Origin: B33-G16 sp964611035
GTDB lineage: Bacteria > Desulfobacterota > DSM-4660 > Desulfatiglandales > B25-G16
Direction: 5' to 3'
Assembly: GCA_964611035.1 (NCBI GenBank)
Contig: CAZSWT010000004.1
Span: 1-64,000, forward strand
Length of the DNA stretch: 64,000 nucleotides
Numbering within the stretch: position 1 is the stretch's first letter; each line of letters starts with the position of its first letter. A program made the position numbers and the translations under genes. Shown here piece after piece: positions 45,046-54,816 of the stretch. The notes beneath the pieces are model-generated. The model was given only the letters and a program-made list of their open reading frames with translations, ran no database searches and had not been told where the DNA came from.

Positions 45046-47904
45046 ATGTATAAAAAATTAATTATCGGGTTCGGCGTTTTCATTGTTGTTTTACTTTGGT
45101 TAATAATTTCTATATGTCCTGATTGGCTGTGGTTTGAAAATCTAAGGTACTCGTCAGTTTTCTGGACGATGCTTTTAAGCAAGTTCGGGTTTGGTGCGGC
45201 AGTCTGGTTAGTATTTATTCTTATATTATTTTTCAACCTGTACGCAGCCAATCGCTTAAGCCAGGGCAGCGGACCGAAAATGGACTTCAAGGCTGACGGT
45301 GGATATTTTGCCAGACTTGGTCTTTCAGGCAAAAGCACAAGTCTTCTCTTCATAGTGGTTATGCTGCTTATTAGTTTAGTGGTTGCCTCAAAGGGTTCAT
45401 ACCAATGGGACATGTTCTTACGCTATTTATTTCAGCAACCTTTTGGGAATACTGATCCTATTTTTGCCAAGGATATTGGTTTTTACGTGTTTTCTCTTCC
45501 CTTTTACCTCTTCATTCAAAATGGGTTACTGATTTTATTTATTTTAGTGGGCCTGCTCACCATGGCGTGGTATCTGAAGGAGGGAGCTCTTCAAGTCATT
45601 GGTGATTTTAGTCAGGTGGAAGGCAGGCCAGTCTCTGTGCCCAAGGTTACTATTGCGCTCAAGGCCAAGAAACACCTTATTTTCCTTGCTGGAATAGTTG
45701 TTCTGCTTCTTGCGTGGGGGTATCACCTAAAGATATATAAACTCCTTTATTCTACCCAGGGCCCTGCTTTCGGTGCAAGCTATACAGATGTCCATATCAA
45801 GGTTTGGGCCTATTGGGTTTTGATCGCTTTCTCCCTGGGCCTGGCCGTAGTCTTTTTTCTTAATGTAGTTAAGCCCAGGGCAAAGGTAATCATGATAGGA
45901 GCAGGAGTCTGGATAGGGGCTGTGGTGCTATTTGCCACCATTCTACCCACGCTCGTGCAGAAATTAGTGGTAAAGCCCAATGAATTGGTGAGAGAATCCC
46001 CATACATAGCCTATAATATTGACTATACCCGCAAGGCGTATAACCTGAATAAGATACAAGAGGTGGATTTCCCGGTGAGCGACACACTCAACGCAGGAGA
46101 CATCGAGGAGCACAATGTGACGATTCAAAATATCAGGATCTGGGACGAACGTCCCTTGCTTCAAACCTATAGGCAAATTCAATCCATACGCCTCTATTAC
46201 GACTTTAACAATGTAGACGTAGATCGTTACCTCATCGATAACCAATTACGGCAAGTCACGCTGGCTGCTCGGGAGTTAGTGGTGAATCAACTTCCTCCCC
46301 AGGCAAATACGTGGGTCAACAAGCATTTGATTTATACCCATGGCTACGGATTAGCCTTAAGCCCGGTAAATGAAGTGACCAGGGAAGGCCTTCCCAACCT
46401 GCTTATCAAGGATCTCCCCCCTTCATTTGATGCAGACCTAAAGGTAGAGCGACCGGAGATATATTATGGGGAAAGAACTGATGAGTATGTTCTGGTAAAG
46501 ACCAAAACAAAGGAATTTGACTATCCCAAGGGGGACAAGAATGTCTATACTACGTATCAGGGAACAGGGGGAGTCCATATCAAATCTTTTCCCCGAAGAC
46601 TATTATTTGCCCTTGGGTTTTTAGATCCACAGATACTGTTCACAACCTATTTAAGCCCAGAGAGCAGAATAATGTACGACCGCCAGATTAATAGGCGAGT
46701 GGGTTCGATTGCGCCATTTCTGGATTATGATGGCGATCCCTATCTGGTTGTCTCTGGAGGAAAACTCTATTGGATTCAAGATGCCTACACGACCTCTAAT
46801 ATGTATCCCTATTCACGTCGATCGTATAAGTATCTAAAAAATAAGAAACTCAATTACATCCGAAATTCAGTCAAGGTAACCATCGATGCCTATAATGGGA
46901 ATGTGTGTTTTTATATTGTTGATGAAACGGACCCTCTTATTAAAACCTATTCAAGCATATTTCCTGATCTATTTAAGCCTTTCGATGAGATGCCCTCTGA
47001 CTTGAAAAAGCATATCCGGTATCCTAAGGACCTTTTTGAAATCCAGGTAAATGCCTACACGACCTATCACATGGAGGATGTCCAGGTTTTCTATAATCAG
47101 GAAGACCTCTGGCAAATTCCAGATGAGATATACGGTGATGCTCGGCAAGCAATGAAACCGTACTATATTATTATGAAACTGCCTGGAGAGGATAAAGAGG
47201 AGTTTCTTCTCATGCTCCCTTTCACTCCTTCCAAGAAGGATAATATGATTGGCTGGCTGTCTGCCAGAAGTGACCTGCCCGACTACGGAAATCTGTTGGT
47301 CTATAAATTATCCAAGGAAAAGCTCGTCTATGGGCCCATGCAGATTGAAGCCAGGGTGGACCAGCAAACGGAGATTTCTCGAGAGCTGAGCCTCTGGGGT
47401 CAGAGAGGCTCCAGGGTAATCAGAGGCAATCTGCTTGCCATTCCTATTGGTGACTCATTTATCTATGTGGAACCGGTTTACCTGGAAGCAAAACAAGAAG
47501 AGAGCGAAACACCTTCAACAACAGCATCGAAACCCAGCCCTTTTAGAAAACCCCAAAGGGGAGGGGTTGGAGTTTCTCCATTAGTGGAAAGATCAAGGTC
47601 CGCGTCCCTGCCGGAATTAAAAAGGGTTATTGTCGCATTTAGTAATCGTCTTGTTATGGCCGAAAATCTTGATAAGGCATTAAGGGGTGTACTGGAGGAG
47701 AGAATATACCCTGAAGAAGTGGTTTCCCCTCTTATTCCTCAAACTCTGGGCGCTGATAATTTAGGTGAGCTGGCCCTGCAGCATTATAATAAGGCCAAGG
47801 ATTATTTACGCCAAGGGAACTGGGCTGAATACGGTAACGAATTAGAAAATTTAGAGAAAGTTCTCAGGGATATGGCAAGGATACCTAAGGAAGAGAAAAA
47901 ATAA
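45046..47904 (+). CDS. UPF0182 family membrane protein
   Basis: 952 aa. About seven N-terminal membrane segments (GFGVFIVVLLWLIIS first; VIMIGAGVWIGAVVLFATIL last) precede a long extracytoplasmic region with family words FTTYLSPESRIMYDR, FLDYDGDPYLVV and NVCFYIVDETDP. Function unknown despite wide distribution. A linker at about residues 823-858 (SETPSTTASKPSPF, then PQRGGVGVSPLVERSR) sits just before the conserved PELKRVIVAFSNR end domain and looks like inserted repetitive DNA. Only a weak CTAACGGAGATTACGTT ribosome site. Confidence 0.9.
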   Translation: MYKKLIIGFGVFIVVLLWLIISICPDWLWFENLRYSSVFWTMLLSKFGFGAAVWLVFILILFFNLYAANRLSQGSGPKMDFKADGGYFARLGLSGKSTSLLFIVVMLLISLVVASKGSYQWDMFLRYLFQQPFGNTDPIFAKDIGFYVFSLPFYLFIQNGLLILFILVGLLTMAWYLKEGALQVIGDFSQVEGRPVSVPKVTIALKAKKHLIFLAGIVVLLLAWGYHLKIYKLLYSTQGPAFGASYTDVHIKVWAYWVLIAFSLGLAVVFFLNVVKPRAKVIMIGAGVWIGAVVLFATILPTLVQKLVVKPNELVRESPYIAYNIDYTRKAYNLNKIQEVDFPVSDTLNAGDIEEHNVTIQNIRIWDERPLLQTYRQIQSIRLYYDFNNVDVDRYLIDNQLRQVTLAARELVVNQLPPQANTWVNKHLIYTHGYGLALSPVNEVTREGLPNLLIKDLPPSFDADLKVERPEIYYGERTDEYVLVKTKTKEFDYPKGDKNVYTTYQGTGGVHIKSFPRRLLFALGFLDPQILFTTYLSPESRIMYDRQINRRVGSIAPFLDYDGDPYLVVSGGKLYWIQDAYTTSNMYPYSRRSYKYLKNKKLNYIRNSVKVTIDAYNGNVCFYIVDETDPLIKTYSSIFPDLFKPFDEMPSDLKKHIRYPKDLFEIQVNAYTTYHMEDVQVFYNQEDLWQIPDEIYGDARQAMKPYYIIMKLPGEDKEEFLLMLPFTPSKKDNMIGWLSARSDLPDYGNLLVYKLSKEKLVYGPMQIEARVDQQTEISRELSLWGQRGSRVIRGNLLAIPIGDSFIYVEPVYLEAKQEESETPSTTASKPSPFRKPQRGGVGVSPLVERSRSASLPELKRVIVAFSNRLVMAENLDKALRGVLEERIYPEEVVSPLIPQTLGADNLGELALQHYNKAKDYLRQGNWAEYGNELENLEKVLRDMARIPKEEKK

Positions 47905-48087
47905 TATTATTTATCACAAAAATATACCAGTAGTTGTATTTTGCATGCATTTGGTTACCGTGCTCTTAATTTCTTGAGCAATCAAACACCATGAATTGCA
48001 TTATTTGATATGTCAGGGAGAAGACCTCTTTTTGTGATCTTTAATTGAAGGCCACAGGAATAGCAGGTCTGTTGGTGAAGAATATAC

Positions 48088-49557
48088 ATGCTGAATTCCA
48101 TAAAAGAAAGCCCGCTGTACCCAATTGTTAACCCCAAAAGTATTGCCTTTTTTGGGGCCTCTAATAATTTCTCTGCTATGGGAACTAACCAGTTCAATTC
48201 TTTGAGGGCTCTTGGTTTTAAAGGGACCATCTACCCTGTTCACCCCAAAGAGGAGCAAGTACAGAATCTCAAGGCCTATAGGAGTGTTCTGGATTTGCCC
48301 GAAGTCCCGGATCTGGCAGTACTGGTTGTGCCTACACAAATCGTATCGGAGTTGTTAGAAGAATGTGGCCAGAAGGGTATCAAGCATGCCATTATAGTCT
48401 CTGGTGGTTTCAGAGAGGTCGGTAGGGAAGGTGCAGGCCGTGAACAAGAGCTCGTTGAAATTGCCAATAAATACGGTATTCGTTTTTTAGGGCCAAACTG
48501 TATTGGTGTGGCGAATCCATATCAAAAGCTGAATACGACTTTCCTGCGGTATTTAGGCGAACCAGGATTTATCGGCATGGCCTCGCAGAGCGGCAGTTTT
48601 GTTACTCAGATGTTTAACTATCTCTCCAGGCTCTCCCTTGGATTCTCTACAGCCTTTAGCGTTGGAAATGAGGCAAATGTCGATATTGTTGATTGCATGG
48701 AGTACCTTGGAGCATGCCCCAATACTAAGGTGATAGCTCTCTACATTGAGGGCATTCGTCGAGGGAGAGAATTTGTGGAAATGGCTCGATCGATTATACC
48801 CTACAAACCCATTGTGGCCCTCTATGTCGGCGGATCTGAGACAGGGAGGCGGGCAGGCTTTTCTCACACCGGGGCTCTGGCAGGGCCGGATCAGCTATAC
48901 GATGGTGTGTTTCACCAGAGTGGGGTTATCAGGGCATACTCTATTGCAGAATTATTTGATATGTGCTGGGTCCTGGGCTGTCTACCCAAACCCAGAGGGC
49001 CGCGGGTAGTAATTCAAACCCATTCAGGCGGACCAGGTGCGGCTGCGGCAGATTCCTGCGGTCGGGAAGGTCTTGAACTTCCGACGCTTTCGCAAGATAC
49101 AGTCAAAAAATTAACTCCGTTAGTTCCAAATACAGGTAGCATACACAATCCCGTGGACATTACCTTTACAAAAAACCCTATGGACTACTTTTCTGATATC
49201 CCCACAGTGCTTCTTGAGGAAGATAATACCGATATTCTTCTCATCTATTTCCTTGTGCCTCCACAGATGGTGAATCGGACCTTGGAGCATATGGGTTTTT
49301 CAAAAGATCAGGCTATTGAACAAAGTGCCAAATTGATAGATGCACAGTGTAAATCCATTGCTCAACTGCTTGAAACCCATAACAAACCCATTGTAGGCTA
49401 CACGTTTCGCAGCATCCAGGAAGACTTTACAAAGAGTCTTATCAACCAGGGAATACCGGTTTTTCAAGGACCGGAGCGTGCGGTACGCGCTTTAAAGGCA
49501 TCTGTTCAGTATTATCGTCTGAGGGAGAAAATGTTTACCAGCACACCTAAAGGATAG
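48088..49557 (+). CDS. ADP-forming acyl-CoA synthetase alpha subunit-like, second paralogue
   Basis: 489 aa. CoA-binding domain (VNPKSIAFFGASNN), ligase domain with the phospho-His loop FSHTGALAG (His260) and QTHSGGPGAAAAD. Same domain order as the protein at 17121 and also without an ATP-grasp beta subunit nearby. Its active-site loop is closer to the family norm (SHTGAL) than that of the paralogue (SHTAAL). Monocistronic. Confidence 0.87.
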   Translation: MLNSIKESPLYPIVNPKSIAFFGASNNFSAMGTNQFNSLRALGFKGTIYPVHPKEEQVQNLKAYRSVLDLPEVPDLAVLVVPTQIVSELLEECGQKGIKHAIIVSGGFREVGREGAGREQELVEIANKYGIRFLGPNCIGVANPYQKLNTTFLRYLGEPGFIGMASQSGSFVTQMFNYLSRLSLGFSTAFSVGNEANVDIVDCMEYLGACPNTKVIALYIEGIRRGREFVEMARSIIPYKPIVALYVGGSETGRRAGFSHTGALAGPDQLYDGVFHQSGVIRAYSIAELFDMCWVLGCLPKPRGPRVVIQTHSGGPGAAAADSCGREGLELPTLSQDTVKKLTPLVPNTGSIHNPVDITFTKNPMDYFSDIPTVLLEEDNTDILLIYFLVPPQMVNRTLEHMGFSKDQAIEQSAKLIDAQCKSIAQLLETHNKPIVGYTFRSIQEDFTKSLINQGIPVFQGPERAVRALKASVQYYRLREKMFTSTPKG

Positions 49558-49614
49558 AAAAAGGCTAAAGGAGTAAGCGCAAGTAGGAAAGTTTAACAGG
49601 CTTGGAAGAGACTT

Positions 49615-50463
49615 TCAGGATTGCCGCAGATGACGATCAATAAAGGTTTGAATAGCAACGGGATATTCAGGATTCAGACTTGAGCTGCTATGATCGGAAT
49701 TCCTGGCAACAAATAGCTCGCCCAGACCAGCAGGAAAACTGTCCCTTAGCCTCCAGGCATGATTGAGCGGAAAGTTTTGGTCTCTTTCGCCGTGAATTAT
49801 CATAACAGGCAGGTCAATGTAAGGGGCAAGATTGACAGGACTAATTGAATCCAGGCTATTCTTGTAAAAAACCTCCATCCAAAACACCACCATAGACGCG
49901 AAAAAGATTCCGAAAAGACGATTATAATTACGATAAAGGTTGAGAAGCGCCTCTTTTGTTTTAGCGTAACAACCTTCCAGGAATAGAAGCTTGATCTGAT
50001 CAGGATTTCGATTAGCTACAATAACAGCTGCGGCTGCACCGACCGAGTGTCCATAAAGAACAACAGGTTCATTCACCCAGTGTAATACTGCTTCTATATC
50101 TTCGGCAAAGCGAGGTGCATTCATAAAGCGATGGGGGCTTGAGTTGCCATGGTCACGGGCGCTGTGCATGATGGTGGTAAAACCCATTTTTCCGAAGATT
50201 CTGGCCCTGCCCACCATTCGATCTCGATTTCTGCTCCACCCGTGGGCCAGAATTACAATACCCCTTGACCTGCCTTTAGCTTCCACACGCCAGACTTCAA
50301 GTGAACCCCCATCCTTTGCAGGGATTCGAGTATCTAAGACCTTACCCCAATCGGGTATCTCTTGAACTGGTTCTCGGGGTAGTTGATGAACCAGGTACGT
50401 AAAATATAGTGTCAGGAGGAGATAGATGATACATCCTCCAACGATGATATAGATTAATGTTAT
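49615..50463 (-). CDS. Membrane-anchored alpha/beta hydrolase, apparent ATA start
   Basis: Nucleophile elbow YGHSVGAAAA, oxyanion region LAHGWSRNRDR, late Asp in IIHGERDQNF and His in SDHSSSS give a full Ser-Asp-His triad. The frame stays open upstream of the first usual start (GTG 50286) and encodes a clear membrane anchor (IIVGGCIIYLLLTLYFTY). An AAAGGGGAAAA ribosome site stands 5-6 bases before ATA at 50463. Either ATA is used, or an ATG has mutated; with GTG 50286 the anchor and about 59 residues are lost. Substrate unknown. Confidence 0.7.
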   Translation of the reverse strand: MTLIYIIVGGCIIYLLLTLYFTYLVHQLPREPVQEIPDWGKVLDTRIPAKDGGSLEVWRVEAKGRSRGIVILAHGWSRNRDRMVGRARIFGKMGFTTIMHSARDHGNSSPHRFMNAPRFAEDIEAVLHWVNEPVVLYGHSVGAAAAVIVANRNPDQIKLLFLEGCYAKTKEALLNLYRNYNRLFGIFFASMVVFWMEVFYKNSLDSISPVNLAPYIDLPVMIIHGERDQNFPLNHAWRLRDSFPAGLGELFVARNSDHSSSSLNPEYPVAIQTFIDRHLRQS

Positions 50464-50836
50464 TTTTTCCCCTTTCCCTGTGATGTATAGGTTTGTATAT
50501 ATAGATAAAAAGTGTTATTGCTTCAACTGAATATATATACTCAAGAAAGCATACTACTGTTTGAAATAATGGTAACTGCCCAGGTTGTCAAGGTTCATTG
50601 GTGGTTGTGGTGGTTGATTTCTAACTTTGAACCTCGCCTGTCCCGATATGAGCAGGACGGGCGGGCGTGAATCCCGATTTTATCGGGAAACATGATTAGT
50701 TACAATTTTTTTTTATATTCTATTGACATTCAAAATATTTTTGATTAAGTTTCCATATCTAAAATCAAAGAGATAGTCGTTATTTTTTAAATAATCCCTA
50801 ACGCTGAAGACTGAGAAGAAATGGAGGAGAAACAAG
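50464..50836. other. Intergenic region with imperfect hairpin
   Basis: Contains a CGCCTGTCCCGATATGAGCA / GGACGGGCGGGCG stem near 50636-50670, related to the palindrome at 53824. Otherwise AT-rich, with a GGAGGAG ribosome site for the next gene. No gene seen. Confidence 0.5.
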
Positions 50837-52060
50837 ATGAGAAAGAATGAAGTGCTAAGAAAAGCTTTTTTTACCCTTTCTTTTATCTTAACCCTATGCC
50901 TAAGTACGTCCTTTATCTCTTTAGGATTGGCAAAAGAGGATAAGGAGGAAGATAAAAGACCAGAGAGAGGAATATCAATAGCCTTTGAATATCCAGAGGT
51001 CATAATCAATAAGGGAGATGATGTAACAGTAGATATCCTTGTGAAGAACAAGGGTAAAAGAGATGAAAATGTATACTTTACAATCCTCTCTGCTCCAACC
51101 GGATGGAAAACTAAGATTAAAACATACAGTTTTTCTGTGACGTCGGTTCATGTCTCTGGGGGAGATGATAAAAACATTCAATTTTTTGCCGAGCCAGAAA
51201 AAGATACCAAACCAGGGTCATATAAATTTAAGGTAGATGCAAAGACAGAGGATGGTCAACTCAAGGCATCCCATCACCTAAAGGTTACCTTAAGGAAGGA
51301 GAAAGAGAAAGAGAAAGGCAATATAGAACTTACTACCTCTTATCCTGTCCTGCGGGGGCAAAGTGATGCAAAGTTTGAGTTCTCTCTTGATTTAAAAAAC
51401 AAAACCGATAAGGAAAATACATTTAACCTAACTTCCAAGGAGCCAAAAGACTGGCAGATCAATTTCAAACCTCCATATGAGGATAAATATATCTCAAGCC
51501 TGAGATTAAAAGATAACGAGAGTAAAAGTCTCAATGTTGAGGTAACCCCTGATCGTTTCTGCAAGGCAGGAGAATACGTCATTCCAGTCGCCATAGGCGC
51601 AGGAGCCTCCAAAGCAGAGGCAGAGTTGAAGGTAATTATTACAGGCACCTATAAGCTGGAGGCCGGTACTGCTACAGGGCTTTTATCCCTTGAAACGGAG
51701 AAAGGCAAACCTGGCAATATTTCCATATATGTAAAAAACACCGGTTCAGCAACAATCCACAATATCGAGTTTTTATCGATAAAACCAGAAAATTGGAAGG
51801 TGGAGTTTGAACCTGAAAAGATAGAGGCCTTAGAACCGGGTAGCTTAAAACAGATTGAGGCAAGTGTAGTTCCAGCCCAAGAGGCGCTTGTAGGGGATTA
51901 TGCAGTTGGCCTGAGCATTAAGGGGGAGAAGAGTTCAGACGACCTCGAAATGAGGGTAACAGTCAAGGCCTCGGCAGCATGGGGCTGGATAGGGATTGGG
52001 ATAATTGTTCTTGTGATTTTAGGCCTCTTTGGTCTCTTTGTTTCCCTTGGAAGGAGATAA
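50837..52060 (+). CDS. NEW3-domain exported protein with C-terminal anchor
   Basis: 407 aa. Signal peptide (FFTLSFILTLCLSTSFISLG), then three Ig-like NEW3/COG1470-type beta modules (GDDVTVDILVKNKGKRDENV; then DLKNKTDKENTFNL; then NISIYVKNTGSATIHNIEF), then a final membrane helix (WGWIGIGIIVLVILGLFGLF) and GRR. It faces the outside. It is the first gene of an operon with an ABC ATPase and ABC-2 permease, so it is probably the extracytoplasmic part of that transporter. Confidence 0.85.
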   Translation: MRKNEVLRKAFFTLSFILTLCLSTSFISLGLAKEDKEEDKRPERGISIAFEYPEVIINKGDDVTVDILVKNKGKRDENVYFTILSAPTGWKTKIKTYSFSVTSVHVSGGDDKNIQFFAEPEKDTKPGSYKFKVDAKTEDGQLKASHHLKVTLRKEKEKEKGNIELTTSYPVLRGQSDAKFEFSLDLKNKTDKENTFNLTSKEPKDWQINFKPPYEDKYISSLRLKDNESKSLNVEVTPDRFCKAGEYVIPVAIGAGASKAEAELKVIITGTYKLEAGTATGLLSLETEKGKPGNISIYVKNTGSATIHNIEFLSIKPENWKVEFEPEKIEALEPGSLKQIEASVVPAQEALVGDYAVGLSIKGEKSSDDLEMRVTVKASAAWGWIGIGIIVLVILGLFGLFVSLGRR

Positions 52061-52061
52061 T

Positions 52062-52820
52062 ATGAATCAAAAGGCGATTATTGAAACCCATAACTTGACC
52101 AAAAGCTATGGCAACCAGGTTGCGGTGAATGATTTGACGTTTAGTATAGAAGAGGGTGAGATATTCGGTTTTCTTGGCCCAAATGGTTCAGGAAAGACAA
52201 CTACCCTGCTGATGCTCATTGGGCTTACTGAACCTACCAAGGGATGGGCAAGGGTAGCAGACTTTGACCCCACTAAAGAGGCTATCAAGGTAAAAGAGAT
52301 TGTTGGCTATATCCCGGAGAATATTGGTTTCTACGATGATATGAACGCCACAGAAAACTTGCGCTTTATAGCCAGACTCAACAATATACCTGATGCTGTG
52401 AGTTCACCTAAAATAGAAGATGCCCTCGAGAGGGTGGGACTAAAAGATGAGGCAGAAAAAAAGTTAGAAGCGTATTCCCGGGGAATGAGGCAGCGCTTGG
52501 GGATTGCCGAGATTTACTTAAAGGAGCCAAGAGTTGTATTTTTAGATGAACCTACATTGGGACTTGATCCTGACGGTACCACAAAGATCATTGAGTATAT
52601 TCAGTCATTAAGCAAGGATAAAAATATGACAATTTTTCTCTCCTCCCATGATCTCAAACAGGTGCAAAAGATATCACATAGAATAGGGATCATGATTAAT
52701 GGGCGGATGATTGCTGTGGGTCCCATTGAAGAATTGGCAAAAGAGAAACTGGGAGTAGAGGATAAGGCAATCTCTTTAGATGATGTGTATATGAAATATT
52801 TCCAGGAGGTCTCCCCATGA
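52062..52820 (+). CDS. ABC transporter ATPase (ABC-2 type)
   Basis: 252 aa from ATG 52062, fixed by the GGAAGGAGATAAT site directly before it. Walker A GPNGSGKTTT, Q-loop PENIGF, signature YSRGMRQRLG, Walker B VVFLDEPTLGLDPDG, H-loop SSHDL. CcmA/NatA-like. Starts one base after the NEW3 gene stop and overlaps the permease as ATGA. Confidence 0.92.
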   Translation: MNQKAIIETHNLTKSYGNQVAVNDLTFSIEEGEIFGFLGPNGSGKTTTLLMLIGLTEPTKGWARVADFDPTKEAIKVKEIVGYIPENIGFYDDMNATENLRFIARLNNIPDAVSSPKIEDALERVGLKDEAEKKLEAYSRGMRQRLGIAEIYLKEPRVVFLDEPTLGLDPDGTTKIIEYIQSLSKDKNMTIFLSSHDLKQVQKISHRIGIMINGRMIAVGPIEELAKEKLGVEDKAISLDDVYMKYFQEVSP

Positions 52821-53779
52821 AAGGTATCAGTGCCATTATAAAAAAGGAACTCGCAGATCACTTCAGCAGCTATCGGTTCATCATCCTTTTTGCCCTGATT
52901 GCTATGGTCAGTTTAATAACGGCGTATATGGTGGGCATTGGTCTTAGGGAAGAACTCAGCGGTGTTGCTAAACCAAAGTTCGTGTTTTTAATGCTTTTTA
53001 CCTCAACAGGTCCACTCTTTTCCCTGGTCCAGTTTGTTGCCTTTTTTGGGCCTCTTATAGGGCTTGTACTCGGTTTCGATGCAATAAACAGGGAGAGGAG
53101 TAGTGGGACATTAAGCAAATTGGCCTCTCAACCTATCTATAGAGATTCCATCATTAATGGTAAATTCTTATCAGGTGTTGCTACTATTGCTATTATGTTG
53201 ATCTCTATTCTTCTGGTGATATCAGGCTTGGGACTTACATTAATCGGGGTTGTGCCCGGTGTCGAGGAAGTGTGGAGGATCTTTATCTATCTGATTATTA
53301 GCATATTCTACATCTCTTTCTGGCTAGGCATTAGTATACTTTTTTCTATTCTCTTTAGGGGTATTGCTACATCAGCCTTAGCTACATTGGCTATATGGAT
53401 CTTTTTCTCATTTTTTATTTCTATGGGTGCCAGTGTGATAGCAAATTCCCTTGTCCCGCTTGATAGAAATAGCAGAGAAGATCCTGAAATGGTAATGAGG
53501 CATATGAGAGTTCAGCGGGCCATATCTCTGATCTCCCCTATGCAACTCTATAATGATTCTACTACTATAATAATCGATCCTACGCGGAAAACAACCAGAT
53601 CATTTGTCCTTATGGGGCCCATTGAGAGACTCTCTTCATCAAGATTTGAACGGCCGTTAGCCCTTTCACAGAGTATTTATGTGGTAATTCCCCACATAAT
53701 CTCCCTGATAGCAATTACCTTTATCTGCTTTGGTGTCTCTTATGCTGTATTTATGAGACAAGAAATCAGATCCACCTGA
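52817..53779 (+). CDS. ABC-2 type permease
   Basis: 320 aa with about six membrane helices (FIILFALIAMVSLITAYMVG first, IISLIAITFICFGVSYAVF last). A conserved DAINRERSSGTLSKLASQPI loop is typical of NosY/ABC-2 permeases. A large extracytoplasmic loop lies between helices 5 and 6 (residues about 210-285). Works with the ATPase and NEW3 protein; substrate unknown. Confidence 0.9.
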   Translation: MKGISAIIKKELADHFSSYRFIILFALIAMVSLITAYMVGIGLREELSGVAKPKFVFLMLFTSTGPLFSLVQFVAFFGPLIGLVLGFDAINRERSSGTLSKLASQPIYRDSIINGKFLSGVATIAIMLISILLVISGLGLTLIGVVPGVEEVWRIFIYLIISIFYISFWLGISILFSILFRGIATSALATLAIWIFFSFFISMGASVIANSLVPLDRNSREDPEMVMRHMRVQRAISLISPMQLYNDSTTIIIDPTRKTTRSFVLMGPIERLSSSRFERPLALSQSIYVVIPHIISLIAITFICFGVSYAVFMRQEIRST

Positions 53780-53823
53780 GCCTACTAAAGGTCTTCATAG
53801 CTTAAGATATCACCATTTATCCG

Positions 53824-53866
53824 CCAGACCCGCCTGTCCCGATATAATCGGGACAGGCGGGTCTGG
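53824..53866. repeat. Perfect 20-bp-stem palindrome
   Basis: Two 20-base arms (CCAGACCCGCCTGTCCCGAT and its complement) around ATA. No T-run follows. It could end the ABC operon transcript or be a dispersed repeat related to 50636-50670. Confidence 0.75.
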
Positions 53867-54004
53867 ACCAGGGATTTCCATATTCATATTTAGAGTTCAT
53901 TTATTTTTACTAAAAAAACAAGAATCCCATTATCAAGAAAGTAATCATGATTAATGTTTTTTTATTTGGAAATAAAATGTTGATAGATTTAAAGGATTGT
54001 GCAT

Positions 54005-54664
54005 ATGCAAATTACAAAGGAGGTATGGCAGGTTGGAGGAGATAGCTTAACAGCTCCTGAGGATGCTGCCATATACATGCTATGTTTTGAAGAGCAGGCG
54101 GCCCTGATCGATGCCGGTACCGGTAAGGGGCATAAAAGGCTTATCTCCAATATTGAAAAGTGTGGTATTAATGCCTCACAGATTGAATATCTATTTATAA
54201 CCCACTGCCATTTTGATCATACAGGAGGTGCCTGGAAGGTAAGAGAAGGGTTTGACTGTAAGATTGTGGCACATGAGTTAGACGCTGTATATCTGGAAAA
54301 AGGTGACAGTACTGTTACAGCAGCCCGGTGGTACGGTAAAGTGCTGGAACCCTTAAAGGTGGACTATACAATCACATCCTTTGAGGAATCATTCATGGTT
54401 GGAAATAGAAAAATAAAATCATTTCATACTCCAGGGCACTCTCCAGGTTCGGTTGTATATTTGATAGAATCAGAGGGCAAAAAAATACTCTTTGGCCAAG
54501 ATGTCCACGGCCCCCTCGATCCTTCTCTTTTATCTAATCACAAGGACTACATTAAATCTTTAAAATTCCTCCTTTCTCTAAAAATCGATATCCTATGTGA
54601 GGGCCATTTTGGGATATTTGAGGGCGAGAGAGATATCCAGTCTTTTATAAAATCATTTCTTTGA
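54005..54664 (+). CDS. Metallo-beta-lactamase-fold hydrolase
   Basis: 219 aa from ATG 54005 (AAAGGA 8 bases upstream; a GTG two codons earlier is possible). Metal ligands: THCHFDHTGG (HxHxDH), HTPGHSPGS, GQDVHG (bridging Asp) and CEGHFG. Glyoxalase II-like subfamily. Substrate unknown. Alone between the ABC operon and the ATPase unit. Confidence 0.88.
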   Translation: MQITKEVWQVGGDSLTAPEDAAIYMLCFEEQAALIDAGTGKGHKRLISNIEKCGINASQIEYLFITHCHFDHTGGAWKVREGFDCKIVAHELDAVYLEKGDSTVTAARWYGKVLEPLKVDYTITSFEESFMVGNRKIKSFHTPGHSPGSVVYLIESEGKKILFGQDVHGPLDPSLLSNHKDYIKSLKFLLSLKIDILCEGHFGIFEGERDIQSFIKSFL

Positions 54665-54816
54665 AATTATTACAACAAAAGGCCAGCCAAAATTAATACC
54701 AAGTTTGATGCTCCCTTTCTTTATCCCAATTATCTAACACTTTAACCACCTAACCCGCAAAACAAAGCTCGCAGCATCCCGCTATAGTAGAAAGGTTAAA
54801 AGTATTAAATATGGAA

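Noticed and set aside
54738..54801. Possible further attC site (ACCTAAC ... GGTTAAA)
   Set aside because: No hairpin arms between the two words and no cassette partner core; only an 8-bp CTTTAACC/GGTTAAAG pair.
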